Shown: positions 38,627 through 48,602, counted from the stretch's first letter. The stretch: DNA of 64,000 bases from Phycisphaerae bacterium (GCA_016795065.1 JAEUIU010000051.1:1-64000); one strand, 5' to 3'. The notes: generated by a model not told the origin, from the sequence alone. Translations and numbers: made by a program.

Positions 38627-40920
38627 GCAGCCTCCCCTCGTCGCTCTCCAAGGCGCATCCGATTCGACTCTTCGGGAGTGATCACGTCGAGGTCGCGATC
38701 ACGCGAGTAGGACAGCGATGTCAGCATCGCGGCAACCAGCGGACCGAATCGTAGGAGCCGCTCCGGCAGCGACGTTCCTCGGATGAAGCTCGGATAGCTG
38801 ACCTCGCCCTTGCTGACGACGTCCGATGGATGGGCGTGGTTCAGGACCACTGCGGCAAGCGTGCCGCCGAGTGATGCGACCTGGCGGGCGCAGGAGAGAA
38901 GCACAGAACGCCGCTGTCCGCGCGACACCGCAAGGAGCATGCCGTCGACCTGCGAGGCAAAGAGCGAAGCGGTGAAGCCACGAACGATCGGGTCGGCGTC
39001 GATGATGATGACGTCGAAGTCCGCGCGCAGCCGTTCGAGCATCTGTCCCATGGCGGCCGGTGAGAGCCGGAACGCATGGTGGGCACTGCCCTTCCCCGAG
39101 GGGAGGAAGTGCAGCTTGGTTGGCATCGGGAGGACGTTCGGATCGGCGCCTTGGGCGGCTTCGATCATGCCCGGGAAATCGCCCGCGCCAACGCCTTCCG
39201 ACAGGTGATTCGGGCCGATGTCGCCGTCGACGAGCAGCGTGCGATATCCGGCTGCGGCGAACGAAAGCGAAAGGGCAAAGGCGAGTGTGCTCTTGCCGTC
39301 GCCGTCGGCGGTGCTGGTCACGGCGTAGGCTCGCTTCTGGCCGGGCGCCGAAGGCTGCAGGCGCACGCGGAGGGCGTGCACGCATCGGGCACTGGCCGCG
39401 GCCAGAGACGACTCGCCACTGATGTCAGGAAGAACGGCGACAAAGGACGCTCGCCCCTGGAGGTCGCTGGCGACGTCCTCGGCGTAGCGGTACTTGTGGC
39501 GAATTGAATCAACGAGGACGATGCAGGCGAGCGGGAAGAGCATTCCCAACACAAGACCGATGGCCATCGTCTTGGGTCGGCTGTCGATCGATGCGGTCAT
39601 CGGCTTGTCGCCGCCATTCACGATCGAGAGCCGGCTGCCGGTTGAGGCCTCGGTGCGAAGCGAGTCCACCCTCGCCTCGGTGGCGGCGATGTTCTCACGC
39701 AGCACCTCAGCGCGCTGCTCAAGAAGGCCGACCTGGGACCGGGCCGCCGCGAGCTCCCGGAACTCGTTGCTGGCCGCGTCGGCAAGCTCGCGCAGTTTCG
39801 ATTCGCGATCGGCCAGAGGCATCTCAAGCGTCTGGTCCCCGCGGCGCGAGCGCCACGAGTCGTATTCCTGGGTGTATTGGGCGACGCGCTCGCGATAGAG
39901 CTTCACCGTCGCCTCGAGGCGCTGGAGCATCGGATGCGACGACAGGTAACCCTGCAACCGGGCCTGCTCAAGCTGCGTTTCGGCCTTGGCCTGTTCAAGG
40001 GCGTAGGTGCGAAGCAACTCTCCGGTGACAATCTCACCAGGCGAGCGTTCGGTGGCGCTGGCCGTGGGCATGAGATTCGGGCCGCCCGCGAGCATGGTCT
40101 GCACGTCCGCAAGGGCGCTGCGGAGCTTCTTGCCCCGTTCCGTCGCCGCTTGCGAAAGGGCCTCAAGCTCCGCGGCGGTGCGGCCGCCCGAAAGCCCCTG
40201 CATCTGCTTCTCGATCGCGGCGAGTTCTTCGGTCAACGACTTGAGCCGACCTGTGAGCACGCCCTGACGCTGAGTTTCGGTGGAATCCTGTTCCTTGGTG
40301 AACCAGGTGCCATACGCGCTGATGAGCGATTTCACCGCGACCGCAGCGACCGCCGGGTCCTTGCCGGTGTAGGTCACGCGAAGGTGATCGCTGCGCTGCC
40401 TGGTCTCAACCTTGAGCGCCGCCGCGAAGACTTCCTCGGTCGGCATGCGTCGGTTGATGCTTGCCTGTTGCCATGCCTCGTCCTCGAGGGCGGCTCGGAT
40501 CATCTCGCGACTCATCATCATGTCGCGCTGGGCCTGCAGGAAGCCGTCGAACATGGCGATGGGCTTGTTCTGGTCAGTCTCCTTCATCACGCTGGGAAGG
40601 ACCGAAGCGATGCGGACGAGCCCGCTGGCCGAGTAGAGCCGCTGGCCAAACATGCCGCCGAGCCACGCTCCAAGCATCATGCCTGCCGTGGCAAGCAGGA
40701 ACGCGATGCGGTAACGGCCGCGATGGGCGCGATGGGCGGCCTTCCAGAAGTCGAAGGCGCCGACATTCCGACCTGCGTCGCGTTGCCCCGAGCGGGACGA
40801 CGCAACTCCTCGGCCACCGCTCGCCGCGGTATCCAAGGTGGCGTCGTCTGCTGCGAATGGAGCGATATCGCTGCTCACGCGAGGTGATTCCTCATGCTCG
40901 CGAGCCCACGGCTCGGCCAT
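38623..40920 (-). CDS. Wzz/BY-kinase-like polysaccharide co-polymerase
   Basis: A 765-residue inner-membrane protein. The first 60 residues are cytoplasmic, then TM1 (RIAFLLATAGMMLGAWLGGM), a long periplasmic coiled-coil region (about 100-455), TM2 (MAIGLVLGMLFPLACIVLVD) and a ParA-like ATPase domain (about 500-720). The P-loop is STADGDGKST, the A' motif LLVDGD, and Walker B DVIIIDAD. This is the layout of chain-length regulators fused to a BY-kinase. Unlike classical BY-kinases, the C-terminal tail has no tyrosine cluster. It likely sets chain length together with the Wzy-like protein of this operon. Confidence 0.87.
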   Translation of the reverse strand: MAEPWAREHEESPRVSSDIAPFAADDATLDTAASGGRGVASSRSGQRDAGRNVGAFDFWKAAHRAHRGRYRIAFLLATAGMMLGAWLGGMFGQRLYSASGLVRIASVLPSVMKETDQNKPIAMFDGFLQAQRDMMMSREMIRAALEDEAWQQASINRRMPTEEVFAAALKVETRQRSDHLRVTYTGKDPAVAAVAVKSLISAYGTWFTKEQDSTETQRQGVLTGRLKSLTEELAAIEKQMQGLSGGRTAAELEALSQAATERGKKLRSALADVQTMLAGGPNLMPTASATERSPGEIVTGELLRTYALEQAKAETQLEQARLQGYLSSHPMLQRLEATVKLYRERVAQYTQEYDSWRSRRGDQTLEMPLADRESKLRELADAASNEFRELAAARSQVGLLEQRAEVLRENIAATEARVDSLRTEASTGSRLSIVNGGDKPMTASIDSRPKTMAIGLVLGMLFPLACIVLVDSIRHKYRYAEDVASDLQGRASFVAVLPDISGESSLAAASARCVHALRVRLQPSAPGQKRAYAVTSTADGDGKSTLAFALSLSFAAAGYRTLLVDGDIGPNHLSEGVGAGDFPGMIEAAQGADPNVLPMPTKLHFLPSGKGSAHHAFRLSPAAMGQMLERLRADFDVIIIDADPIVRGFTASLFASQVDGMLLAVSRGQRRSVLLSCARQVASLGGTLAAVVLNHAHPSDVVSKGEVSYPSFIRGTSLPERLLRFGPLVAAMLTSLSYSRDRDLDVITPEESNRMRLGERRGEAA

Positions 40921-40992
40921 CGCACTTGATCGGAAGGGACCGACATAGTTCCCTCATCGGTGCAATCAGGTGGCAAGTAAGGGTCATTCGAC

Positions 40993-42198
40993 CTATTCCG
41001 CCGAAATGCGGACCGTCCCCAGTCCTGAGGGCAGTGGGGTCGTCAGCTCTCCCGAGCCTGGCGGACAGATTTCGAAGTCGAGCGCATCGGCCACGGTCCC
41101 TTGCCATCCGGCCTCGGCGGCCAGGGCCAGATTGAACATTTCCCGAGCCGTGACATAGTGGTAGCGGAAGCGCGTATCCCCTTGTGCCCTCTCAGCTAAC
41201 GACCGATGTAGCATCTGCATCGACGGCCCCAGTAGGACCTGCCGATTGGCTTCCACCGCCCCATGGGTATGCAGCTTCACGAAGCGCCAATCCGGTCTCT
41301 GTGGCACATGCACACCGGCCCGTAGCCACTGTTCGAGGCGGGCCATCGACGGAACCTGCCCCGCCTGGATACAGCCGTTCTCGATCCGTGGGGTGCGACT
41401 GCGCCGAGGCCACCAGAGTCGAAGCGGCCCCTGGATGATCATCAGCCCCGGCGTGTCGCCGCCGCTGCCGACCCGCACACCGCGATTGTGCGACTTGCAG
41501 CAGTTCGGTCGTCCGACGGCCCGGTAGATCCGGTTGACGGTGCGGGTCTGGGTAGCATCCGGCGCGCTGGGCAGGGTGAAGTCGCCGTAACAACCCGTTC
41601 GCTGGAGAATCGTTAGCTCGTTCGGAACCCCGCACCAACGCCCGTCGGGGCGGGAGTTGTCCAGGGCCCAATTGCCGTGCACGAAGCCATAGGCGATCCG
41701 GCCATCCGGCCAGCGGCCAAGCACCCCGTGGCGAAGGGCGAAGAGTTCCGTGAACTCGACCAGTGTCCGGGAGAGGTTCTCGGCCGTGTCGTTGTCGTGA
41801 TGGAGGTGAATCTCGATCTCGCCGTGGCCCTGACGACAGAGCTCTGCGATCGCCTCGACGTGCTCTGCCTCGTACTGGTCGATCGGGTAGAAGAAGGTAT
41901 GGCGCGGCGATCGCCCGTCGCTGTCGCGAAAGGCGCCGAGTGCCGCTGCGTATCCCTCGGTCCACGCTGCCACGCGGGATTGGGCGACCGCATCGGAGGC
42001 ATTTCCCCACCGAGGCTCATAGTGGTCGGCGATGCACAGCAGGAGATCCGTGACCTCGTCGTCGCGGCGGCGCGAGGCAAATGGCTGTGCCATTGCCGCT
42101 CCCAGCCAACGGTGAATGTTGCGCCGACGAATTTCGCGAGCGATCAGCAGACCAACCACAAGTACGGTCGCCGAGAGGATCGCCAGGACGGTGGTCAT
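40993..42198 (-). CDS. Polysaccharide deacetylase-like protein with N-terminal anchor
   Basis: A 401-residue protein with a membrane anchor (VLAILSATVLVVGLLIAREI). The catalytic-like part has LLLCIADHYEPRWGNA, TFFYPIDQYEAEHVEAIA and GEIEIHLHHDNDTAENL, the metal-binding pattern seen in deacetylase-like proteins of exopolysaccharide clusters, although a classical NodB order is not clear. It may deacetylate the polymer or its precursor. The start overlaps the preceding GT4 gene by 4 bp; a 72-bp gap follows before the co-polymerase gene. Confidence 0.7.
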   Translation of the reverse strand: MTTVLAILSATVLVVGLLIAREIRRRNIHRWLGAAMAQPFASRRRDDEVTDLLLCIADHYEPRWGNASDAVAQSRVAAWTEGYAAALGAFRDSDGRSPRHTFFYPIDQYEAEHVEAIAELCRQGHGEIEIHLHHDNDTAENLSRTLVEFTELFALRHGVLGRWPDGRIAYGFVHGNWALDNSRPDGRWCGVPNELTILQRTGCYGDFTLPSAPDATQTRTVNRIYRAVGRPNCCKSHNRGVRVGSGGDTPGLMIIQGPLRLWWPRRSRTPRIENGCIQAGQVPSMARLEQWLRAGVHVPQRPDWRFVKLHTHGAVEANRQVLLGPSMQMLHRSLAERAQGDTRFRYHYVTAREMFNLALAAEAGWQGTVADALDFEICPPGSGELTTPLPSGLGTVRISAE

Positions 42199-43457
42199 GC
42201 GACACGTGTGGTGCGGTCAGGTCGGGACAGCTCGCCGCCAACGGCCCCGGGCATCGAGAGGCCCGCGGCGTCGCCTAACACCACGGCCAGGGCGCGGGCC
42301 GATTCGAGCCAGGAGGGCACGAGCGGCGAAGTGCTCGCCGCCACGGGTGATCGGATGAAGGGCCCTTGGCTCGGGAGAAGTTCCTGGTCGCGGGCTCGGT
42401 CGCCGGTCGCTGCGCGAACAATGGCATTCGCTAGGCACTGGGCATCGCCAGGTGCAACCAGGTCATTCGGTCCGCCGAAGGCTTCGGCGATCTCGGGGAT
42501 TCCCCCCACCGCACTGGCGATCCAAGGCGTTCCACAAGCCGATGACTCGAGCAGGACGTTTGGCACGCCTTCGGCCCGGCTCGGAAGGACGACGACATTG
42601 GCTGCCCGAAACCAGTCGGGGAGCGTCGCGTGCGACCGCGCCCCCAGGAACGAGATCGGTAGGTGACGGCGGTGAGCCTCTTGCTCGAGCGATCGGCGTA
42701 ACGGACCGCTTCCGATGATCACGCTCCGGATCGGCACGCCGCCGTCCTTCACCTGATCGAGCGCCTCGATGAGGAGATCGATGCCCTTCACGCTCACCAG
42801 GTTCGCCACGGTTAGGAGCAGAAAGCCGTCGGCGGCAATTCCGAGCGCCCGCCGAGCAGTAGCCCGATCTCCAGGCGCAAAGAGATCACGATCGACACCG
42901 TTGCGGACGGTGTGGATTCGCACGGGATCTACCCCGATCGCGGCGCAACGGCGCCCAAGATCATCGCTTACCGCAATCACCGCGTCGGCCATGCACAGCG
43001 CCTCGCGCGTCCGTCGCTCGCGGACGGAACCGCTTGCAACCGCGTGCAAGTCGGAGCCATGCACCTTCACGACCACGGGAATCCCCGCTTCGCGGGCGAG
43101 CTGTCCAGCGGCCCAGCCATCGGGATAGGCCCAGGAGGCCAAGACGACGTCCGGTCGAAACTCGGCGACCGCTCGCGTGAAAGCCCGCCGAATGCTCGAA
43201 CGCAGGAAATGTCCATGCCAGCCGCGGAAGACTTTGGGCGTGAAGCAGAAGCGCGGGTGCTCGATCTCCATGCCGTCATCGAACCGGCGGCGATCGGGCG
43301 CAACCGAACGGGCCGCGGCCGACGATGTCCATGCGATCGGCGCGATGACGCGCACCTGGTGTTCGGTTGCCAGGGCCCGAAACTGCTGGCGATTGAAGGA
43401 GGCCCGCTCCGGCTGTCCGGGGTTCGGATAGAGATTCGTCACCGCGAGGATGCGCAT
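42195..43457 (-). CDS. Family 4 glycosyltransferase
   Basis: The ATG at 43457 (420 residues) shares a base with the TGA of the CapK-like gene. It has the N-terminal MRILAVTNLYPNPGQPERAS, a GT-B fold and the GT4 donor site LPSRAEGVPNVLLESSACGT with the E-x7-E motif. FLLLTVANLVSVKGIDLLIE is the usual linker to the second domain. It transfers an activated sugar to the growing repeat unit; the sugar is unknown. It contains a TTA GGC Leu-Gly pair and a CTA ACC pair in the recurrent hexamer. Confidence 0.88.
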   Translation of the reverse strand: MRILAVTNLYPNPGQPERASFNRQQFRALATEHQVRVIAPIAWTSSAAARSVAPDRRRFDDGMEIEHPRFCFTPKVFRGWHGHFLRSSIRRAFTRAVAEFRPDVVLASWAYPDGWAAGQLAREAGIPVVVKVHGSDLHAVASGSVRERRTREALCMADAVIAVSDDLGRRCAAIGVDPVRIHTVRNGVDRDLFAPGDRATARRALGIAADGFLLLTVANLVSVKGIDLLIEALDQVKDGGVPIRSVIIGSGPLRRSLEQEAHRRHLPISFLGARSHATLPDWFRAANVVVLPSRAEGVPNVLLESSACGTPWIASAVGGIPEIAEAFGGPNDLVAPGDAQCLANAIVRAATGDRARDQELLPSQGPFIRSPVAASTSPLVPSWLESARALAVVLGDAAGLSMPGAVGGELSRPDRTTRVA

Positions 43458-44836
43458 CACGCGGCCTCCCGGGACGGCCCCGCGAGGCGATTCACCACCA
43501 CCTGGAGCTTTCCCGCCGGCGTCAGCGCGATCGCATCGACGGGCTCGAAGATGACCCTCACATTGCTTCCTAACGATTCGCTCACGACCCGTTCGAGCCT
43601 CGCCCGATCCGCGCCTGCCATGCCATCGGCCTGAAGCCGAAAGCGGACCAGGTCGGCCGATTCCTGGATCACCTGGAAGCGCCGCACCGCAGGGAAATCC
43701 TTGACCAGGTGCGGAAAGAACTCGCCGGGGATCATTCGACCGCCCGTTGCCTGGAGCATGTCCAGTCGTCGGCCGGTCACGGCACGCAGCAGCGGAAGAC
43801 CCCTGCCGCAGGGGCAGGTGTCGAAGCCCGCGATGGCCCGATCGCCGGTCACATAGCGAATGAAGGGCATGCCCAAGTTGTGAAGATCAGTGACGACGAC
43901 GTCGCCCTCGGTGCCTGGCGCCGCGGGGCGCCCGTCCTCGTCGAGAATCTCGACCAGGAGGTATTCGGATGTGAGGTGCAGTCCGTCGTGGCGTTCGCAC
44001 TCGGCACCGATGAGCATGAACTCGCGCGAACCGTAGGTCTCGAAGACGGGAGCCGAGAAGGCTCGCTCGATCGCATCGCGCTGGAAGGCATGCAGACGTT
44101 CGGCACCAACCACAATCGAGTGCGGCGCATACGGGGCGCGTTCGTCCCGCTCCAGCAGTCGCCGGGCGATGTCGTAGAGCGGATTCACGTAGGCGACGAT
44201 GACGTCGGGGCGATAGGACGTGAGTTCGGCGAGAAAGCGCGCCGTCAGCGCGTCACCGCCCTCAAAGCAGCTCACGACCCGCCGACGGTGGAGCGCTTGG
44301 TGGACCCGGTCTTTCCAGCGTGCCAGGATCGACCGTTCGCCCAGCGGGACACCCCACAGATAGAGCTGTCGGCTGCCCGGTTCAGCGCCGGCCCAGCCGT
44401 AGCCCCGGAACGAGGCCGCGGTGCGGCGCTCGTGGCTGTCCTCGTTGAGGTCGAACTGAAGCGGCACACCGCTCGAACCGCCGGTCGCCTTGCTGATGAG
44501 CCGCCCGCAGGGCGAGGTCGAACGCATGGCCGAGCGGTGGGCCCGGATCGTCTCCCGTCCGGTCAGCGGCCAACAGACGAAGTCGGCAAGGGTCGAAACC
44601 GATCGAGGATCGAGGCCCTGGCGCCGCCACTCGTCGCGGTAGTAGGGCGAGTGGAGGGCGGCATGCTCCAGCAGCCTGCGAAGCGACCGGAGCTGCATCG
44701 CCGCGATGGCCTCGGGCTCCGCCCACTGACTTTGCTCAAGCTCGTTCCAATAGCGGAGCGTGTTCCGTCCCTTGAACAGGGACTCGAACGCGGGAAAGAC
44801 CATCCGCCGATGGATGAGCCGCATCAGGTTGGTCAT
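43457..44836 (-). CDS. CapK/PaaK-like adenylate-forming ligase
   Basis: A 459-residue member of the phenylacetate-CoA ligase superfamily. ATP-binding SKATGGSSGVPLQFD, PVFETYGSREFMLIG and VVTDLHNLGMPFIRYVTGDR are conserved. CapK homologues are common in capsule clusters and may activate an acyl group for polymer decoration, although their substrate is mostly unproven. It is 3 bp after the upstream GT4 gene and 1 bp overlaps the next. Confidence 0.85.
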   Translation of the reverse strand: MTNLMRLIHRRMVFPAFESLFKGRNTLRYWNELEQSQWAEPEAIAAMQLRSLRRLLEHAALHSPYYRDEWRRQGLDPRSVSTLADFVCWPLTGRETIRAHRSAMRSTSPCGRLISKATGGSSGVPLQFDLNEDSHERRTAASFRGYGWAGAEPGSRQLYLWGVPLGERSILARWKDRVHQALHRRRVVSCFEGGDALTARFLAELTSYRPDVIVAYVNPLYDIARRLLERDERAPYAPHSIVVGAERLHAFQRDAIERAFSAPVFETYGSREFMLIGAECERHDGLHLTSEYLLVEILDEDGRPAAPGTEGDVVVTDLHNLGMPFIRYVTGDRAIAGFDTCPCGRGLPLLRAVTGRRLDMLQATGGRMIPGEFFPHLVKDFPAVRRFQVIQESADLVRFRLQADGMAGADRARLERVVSESLGSNVRVIFEPVDAIALTPAGKLQVVVNRLAGPSREAA

Positions 44837-44839
44837 GGG

Positions 44840-45949
44840 TCATGCGGCAAGGGCGCCGACCTCCGCGATGCAAGATCGGTAGAGGGCCTCGTACGCTGCA
44901 ACCATCACGCGGACGTCAAAGCGCTCGCGGGCCCTCACCTGACCGGCGATGCCCATCTTGTGGGCGCGATCCGGATGAGCTAGCAGTTCGCTCATCGCCG
45001 CCGCAAGCCCGTCGGCGTCGCCCACCGCGACGAGACGCCCCGTGACCCCGTCCTCGACGGCCTCAGGCGTCCCGCCCACGCGAGTCGCCACCACCGGCAG
45101 CCCCGAGGCCATCGCCTCAAGGACCGTCAGGGCGATGCCTTCGGTTCGCGAGGGGAGCACCAGCATGGACGACGCGCGCATCAGCTCGGCGACATCCGAA
45201 CGCGGGCCGAGGAAGGCCACAACGGAAGACAGGCCGAGCGACCAGGCGAGCTCGCGCAGTTCCGATGCGCTGGGACCGTCACCCACGATTCGCAGGCGAA
45301 ATCCAGGCATTTCGCGCCAGACCCGGGTCGCAGCCTGAAGGAGCGTCGCCACGTCCTTCTCTGCGGTCAGGCGTCCGACGAAGAGGGCCGGACCGTCAAG
45401 AGCAGCTCGTTCGGAACAGAACCGGTCAAGGCAGATGCCGTTGGGGATCGTGACAAGCCGACGTCCGCCGAGCCCCTCACGCTCGCTGCATCGCCGACTG
45501 TCCTCGGAAACGCAGACGATCCGGTGGGCGCAGCGTGCCGCGAGGCGAAAGAGGAAGTTCTGCCGGCGCGACGCGCCGTGACGCTGGCCATGTCGCGTGT
45601 GCACGACCGCCGGCACACCCGCCATGCGCGCCGCCGGCCCGGCATAGAGCAGCGGTTTCGTGTTGTGGGTGTGCACCACATCGATGCACTCGGAGCGGAA
45701 GAGGGACGTCAGTTCGAAGAGGGCTCGTGGCCGCAGCCCGGGCGCCAGCCCTAACGCCGTGACCGGACAGCCGAGGCGCTCGAGATCGTCGGCGACGGGC
45801 CCCCGCTCGCCCATGCAGATCACCCGCGGCGAGACGGACGCACGGTCGGCGCAGCGAACAAACTCCACGAGCAGGCGCTCGAGTCCGCCGGTCTCCAACT
45901 GCAATGCCACGTGGGCCACCTGCAGCGGGGCGCGAGTGGGTAGGTTCAT
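44840..45949 (-). CDS. Family 4 glycosyltransferase
   Basis: The ATG at 45949 is preceded by AGAGG and gives 369 residues; nine more codons are open upstream. Features are VAHVALQLETGGLERLLVEF (N-terminal GT4 pattern), HTHNTKPLLYAGPAARMAG, ALFVGRLTAEKDVATLLQA and the E-x7-E donor motif LPSRTEGIALTVLEAMASGL. It acts on the cytoplasmic face in repeat-unit assembly. A 56-bp gap separates it from the preceding gene. Confidence 0.88.
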   Translation of the reverse strand: MNLPTRAPLQVAHVALQLETGGLERLLVEFVRCADRASVSPRVICMGERGPVADDLERLGCPVTALGLAPGLRPRALFELTSLFRSECIDVVHTHNTKPLLYAGPAARMAGVPAVVHTRHGQRHGASRRQNFLFRLAARCAHRIVCVSEDSRRCSEREGLGGRRLVTIPNGICLDRFCSERAALDGPALFVGRLTAEKDVATLLQAATRVWREMPGFRLRIVGDGPSASELRELAWSLGLSSVVAFLGPRSDVAELMRASSMLVLPSRTEGIALTVLEAMASGLPVVATRVGGTPEAVEDGVTGRLVAVGDADGLAAAMSELLAHPDRAHKMGIAGQVRARERFDVRVMVAAYEALYRSCIAEVGALAA

Positions 45950-46005
45950 GCAAGCCTCTGGTTGATCGATCGACAACGACGTCCGCCGGGCGGATCGCCT
46001 CGCTC

Positions 46006-47148
46006 TTATCGACCGCCAGCGGACCCGGCTTCGTGGGAGTCAGCCGGAGTCCGTTCGATTTCGGCCTCCGCCAGCTCCTGCCCCTGCCCTTCCGGCGCCA
46101 GGAAGTCCATTTCGGCCACCATTGGTCGGTGCGGCGAGCCGATTCGCGGATGGAGCCTGAAATGCGAGAACCGCACCCACCCGTTGCCGAGGACATGATC
46201 GATGCGGATCTGGGTGTGGGTCACGAGATAGGTGTATCCGAGCCCATAACCGAGTTCAGAGAAGGCGTCGGTGTACTCCGACCAGTGCTCGCGGAAAAGC
46301 GGGCTGTCGTCGACGGTGTTGAAGTCGCCGGTGATGATGACCGGGGCCCGCAGGGTCTCGACGAAACCGAGAGTCTGTTCGGACTGCCCCCAGCGGCGGT
46401 CGGAGTTGTTGGTCAGCCCGGCGCCGCCATCCTCCCGAAAGGTCTCTAGACCCGAGTGCGGCGAAGCAAAGTGGACATTGACGATCCAGACCGGACCGTG
46501 CGGTGTCACCAGCTCAAAGCCCGCCGCGGCGCCCCGCTCTGCCTTGGGCGCGCCGGCCATGTCGGGAAACTCGAGGGGCACGATTGAGCGGATCGGATAT
46601 CGGCTGGCCAAGAGCAACTCGCCTTCGCGGTGCCTGTGCCAGGAGGAAGTCTCGCCGTCCATCGGCGCGAAGACCGCGTCGTTGGACTCCGACCAATCCT
46701 GAAGGGCGACGACATCGGGCTTCTCGCGTTCGATCAGGGCTAACAGTTCGCCCGCGTCGACCTGCTGGCGGTGCACGTTGCAGGAAAGGAGCCGCAGCCC
46801 CGGTCGCTCCGAGCCCGACGTGGGGATGTTCGCCCGCACGCCGAGGATCGGGAACGCAAGGATGCACGCGGCGACAATCGGCCAGATGCAATGACCCCAC
46901 GCTCGCCTCCAGACGATCCAACCCACCAGAAGCGGCAGCGGCAACGCGAAGGGCCATCGCGGCGAAAGCAAGAGAAGCGTCGCCACCCACCACCGCTCGC
47001 CCTGCCAGCGCAGCACGATCCACAACGCGATCAGGACAAGGAGGTAGACGACGGACGCGGTCAGCAGAAGCGGATGGCGGAGCGGTACCGGCCGCCGGAC
47101 TCGGTTCGCCTCAAGCATCTGCCGATCCATCGAGGTGTCGATGATCAT
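46006..47148 (-). CDS. Membrane-anchored endonuclease/exonuclease/phosphatase-fold protein
   Basis: The ATG at 47148 overlaps the flippase stop (ATGA), 380 residues. Three membrane segments fill residues about 25-110. The EEP domain follows with LLSCNVHRQQVDAGELLALI, VVALQDWSESND, VNVHFASPHSGLE, IITGDFNTVDDSPLF and IDHVLGNGW, plus a final SPHRPMVAEM, so the catalytic Asn, Asp and His positions are intact. Such anchored EEP proteins occur in polysaccharide operons; cleavage of a phosphodiester or pyrophosphate in lipid carriers is possible but unproven. Confidence 0.82.
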   Translation of the reverse strand: MIIDTSMDRQMLEANRVRRPVPLRHPLLLTASVVYLLVLIALWIVLRWQGERWWVATLLLLSPRWPFALPLPLLVGWIVWRRAWGHCIWPIVAACILAFPILGVRANIPTSGSERPGLRLLSCNVHRQQVDAGELLALIEREKPDVVALQDWSESNDAVFAPMDGETSSWHRHREGELLLASRYPIRSIVPLEFPDMAGAPKAERGAAAGFELVTPHGPVWIVNVHFASPHSGLETFREDGGAGLTNNSDRRWGQSEQTLGFVETLRAPVIITGDFNTVDDSPLFREHWSEYTDAFSELGYGLGYTYLVTHTQIRIDHVLGNGWVRFSHFRLHPRIGSPHRPMVAEMDFLAPEGQGQELAEAEIERTPADSHEAGSAGGR

Positions 47149-48602
47149 GGGGTGAGCCCGCCATGAACGAGCGCCGCGTGGTTCCGACGGAAGGTCCGCA
47201 CGCAAAGGGGAGCGAGGAAGAGACAGCGGATCGCCGGTCGAAGTAGGAGCGACCAAGCGGCCCCGATCGCACCGAACGCCGACACCAGGAGCACCGCCGC
47301 CGCGAGGCTTGTGGCCGCCGAGGGAACCCCTGCCTTTGCCTGGGCCGCGTCTTCGCCCGCCGCATTGAGGGCGCCGCTGAGGATGAATTCAACCCCGACG
47401 ATCGGAAGCGACCAGACCGTGATCAGGGCCACATCGATGAAGAGTTCGGGCTGCGTGGGGAAAAGCAGGCGCCCAAGCGGTCCTGCGACGACGGCAGCGA
47501 GGATCGCCAAGAGCAGGCCGCTGATGAACGCCACTCCGACGTAGCGGACGACCGTCGCCCCGCCATGACGGTTCCCGTCGGCGAACTGGCGTGACATCGC
47601 GGGATATGCGGCCGTGCTCAGTCCGTCGGAGAAGGCGGTGAGGCGCGTCGCCATCAGCGCCCCGGCGGTGAAGAAGCCGAGTTCGGCGATGCCCGCCAAC
47701 CTCGGAAGGAGGAGCGACTCCGCATGCGTGCTACATGCCGCGAGCACCTGCTGGGCGGCAAAGTGTCGGCAGCCATGGAGCAGCCGTCGGAAGGCCGCGA
47801 TGCTCCAGCGCACCCGGACCAGACATCCCATTCGCCGCACCGTGATCGTGAAGGCCACGGTCGCGACCAGCGGACCGGTCAGGTACGCCGTGGCCATCCA
47901 CGCCGGGCCGCCGCCAAGCATCGCCACCGGCAGCGAGACCCCCGTGAGGAGAAGTCCGCTGGCCATATTCACCGAGGCGATCGTGCGCAGCCGGTGCTTC
48001 GCCTGAAGCGCGTCGGAGAGCGTCGAGGCGACGGTGGTCAGGAGGAGCCCCGCGGCGCTGATGGCCACGCAGGCGAGGACCGTGCCCGGATAGCCCAGGA
48101 GAAGGCAGCATCCGATGGCGACGCCGACGGCCAGCGCTCCTAACGTGATGCGCAGACCTAACTGTTCACCCAGCGCAACCTCAAGCCCTTCCGGCCTGCT
48201 CGCCGCCGCCCGGACGAACGCCCCGCGCAGGCCCAGATTGGGCAGCATCATGCATGCCGCGATCAGGGCCGTCGCGATCATCCATTGGCCATAGGCCTCG
48301 GGACCAAGGCGATGGATGATGTAGGCGAGCACCGGAACGCTGACTGCGTTCAGGATGATGGGCTGGAACGAAAGCCACGCGGCGCCGACGAATGTTCGGC
48401 GCAGGTCAGGACACGGATTGGCCGTGGGCTGCTGCACGAGGCGTTTCTCCCGGACTCCATCGAGGGCGGTCGGACCGATCGCGCCGGCCGCAAAGTCGGT
48501 CGGACAGGAACTCTTCGGGAAGCCCGGCTCCCCACTGAAGGGGGATGACGATCTCGGGTGCGGAACCGGATCCTGCAATCGGACCCTGTCCGAGAAGCTC
48601 AC
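47145..48602 (-). CDS. Wzx-like polysaccharide flippase
   Basis: A 485-residue membrane protein with about 12-14 helices after a roughly 70-residue soluble start, for example LSFQPIILNAVSVPVLAYII, LGALAVGVAIGCCLLLGYPG and FISGLLLAILAAVVAGPLG. The layout fits the polysaccharide-exporting MATE-like family, which flips lipid-linked repeat units across the inner membrane. The start overlaps the polymerase gene by 4 bp and the stop overlaps the EEP gene. Two Leu-Gly pairs here are TTA GGN. Confidence 0.82.
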   Translation of the reverse strand: MSFSDRVRLQDPVPHPRSSSPFSGEPGFPKSSCPTDFAAGAIGPTALDGVREKRLVQQPTANPCPDLRRTFVGAAWLSFQPIILNAVSVPVLAYIIHRLGPEAYGQWMIATALIAACMMLPNLGLRGAFVRAAASRPEGLEVALGEQLGLRITLGALAVGVAIGCCLLLGYPGTVLACVAISAAGLLLTTVASTLSDALQAKHRLRTIASVNMASGLLLTGVSLPVAMLGGGPAWMATAYLTGPLVATVAFTITVRRMGCLVRVRWSIAAFRRLLHGCRHFAAQQVLAACSTHAESLLLPRLAGIAELGFFTAGALMATRLTAFSDGLSTAAYPAMSRQFADGNRHGGATVVRYVGVAFISGLLLAILAAVVAGPLGRLLFPTQPELFIDVALITVWSLPIVGVEFILSGALNAAGEDAAQAKAGVPSAATSLAAAVLLVSAFGAIGAAWSLLLRPAIRCLFLAPLCVRTFRRNHAALVHGGLTP

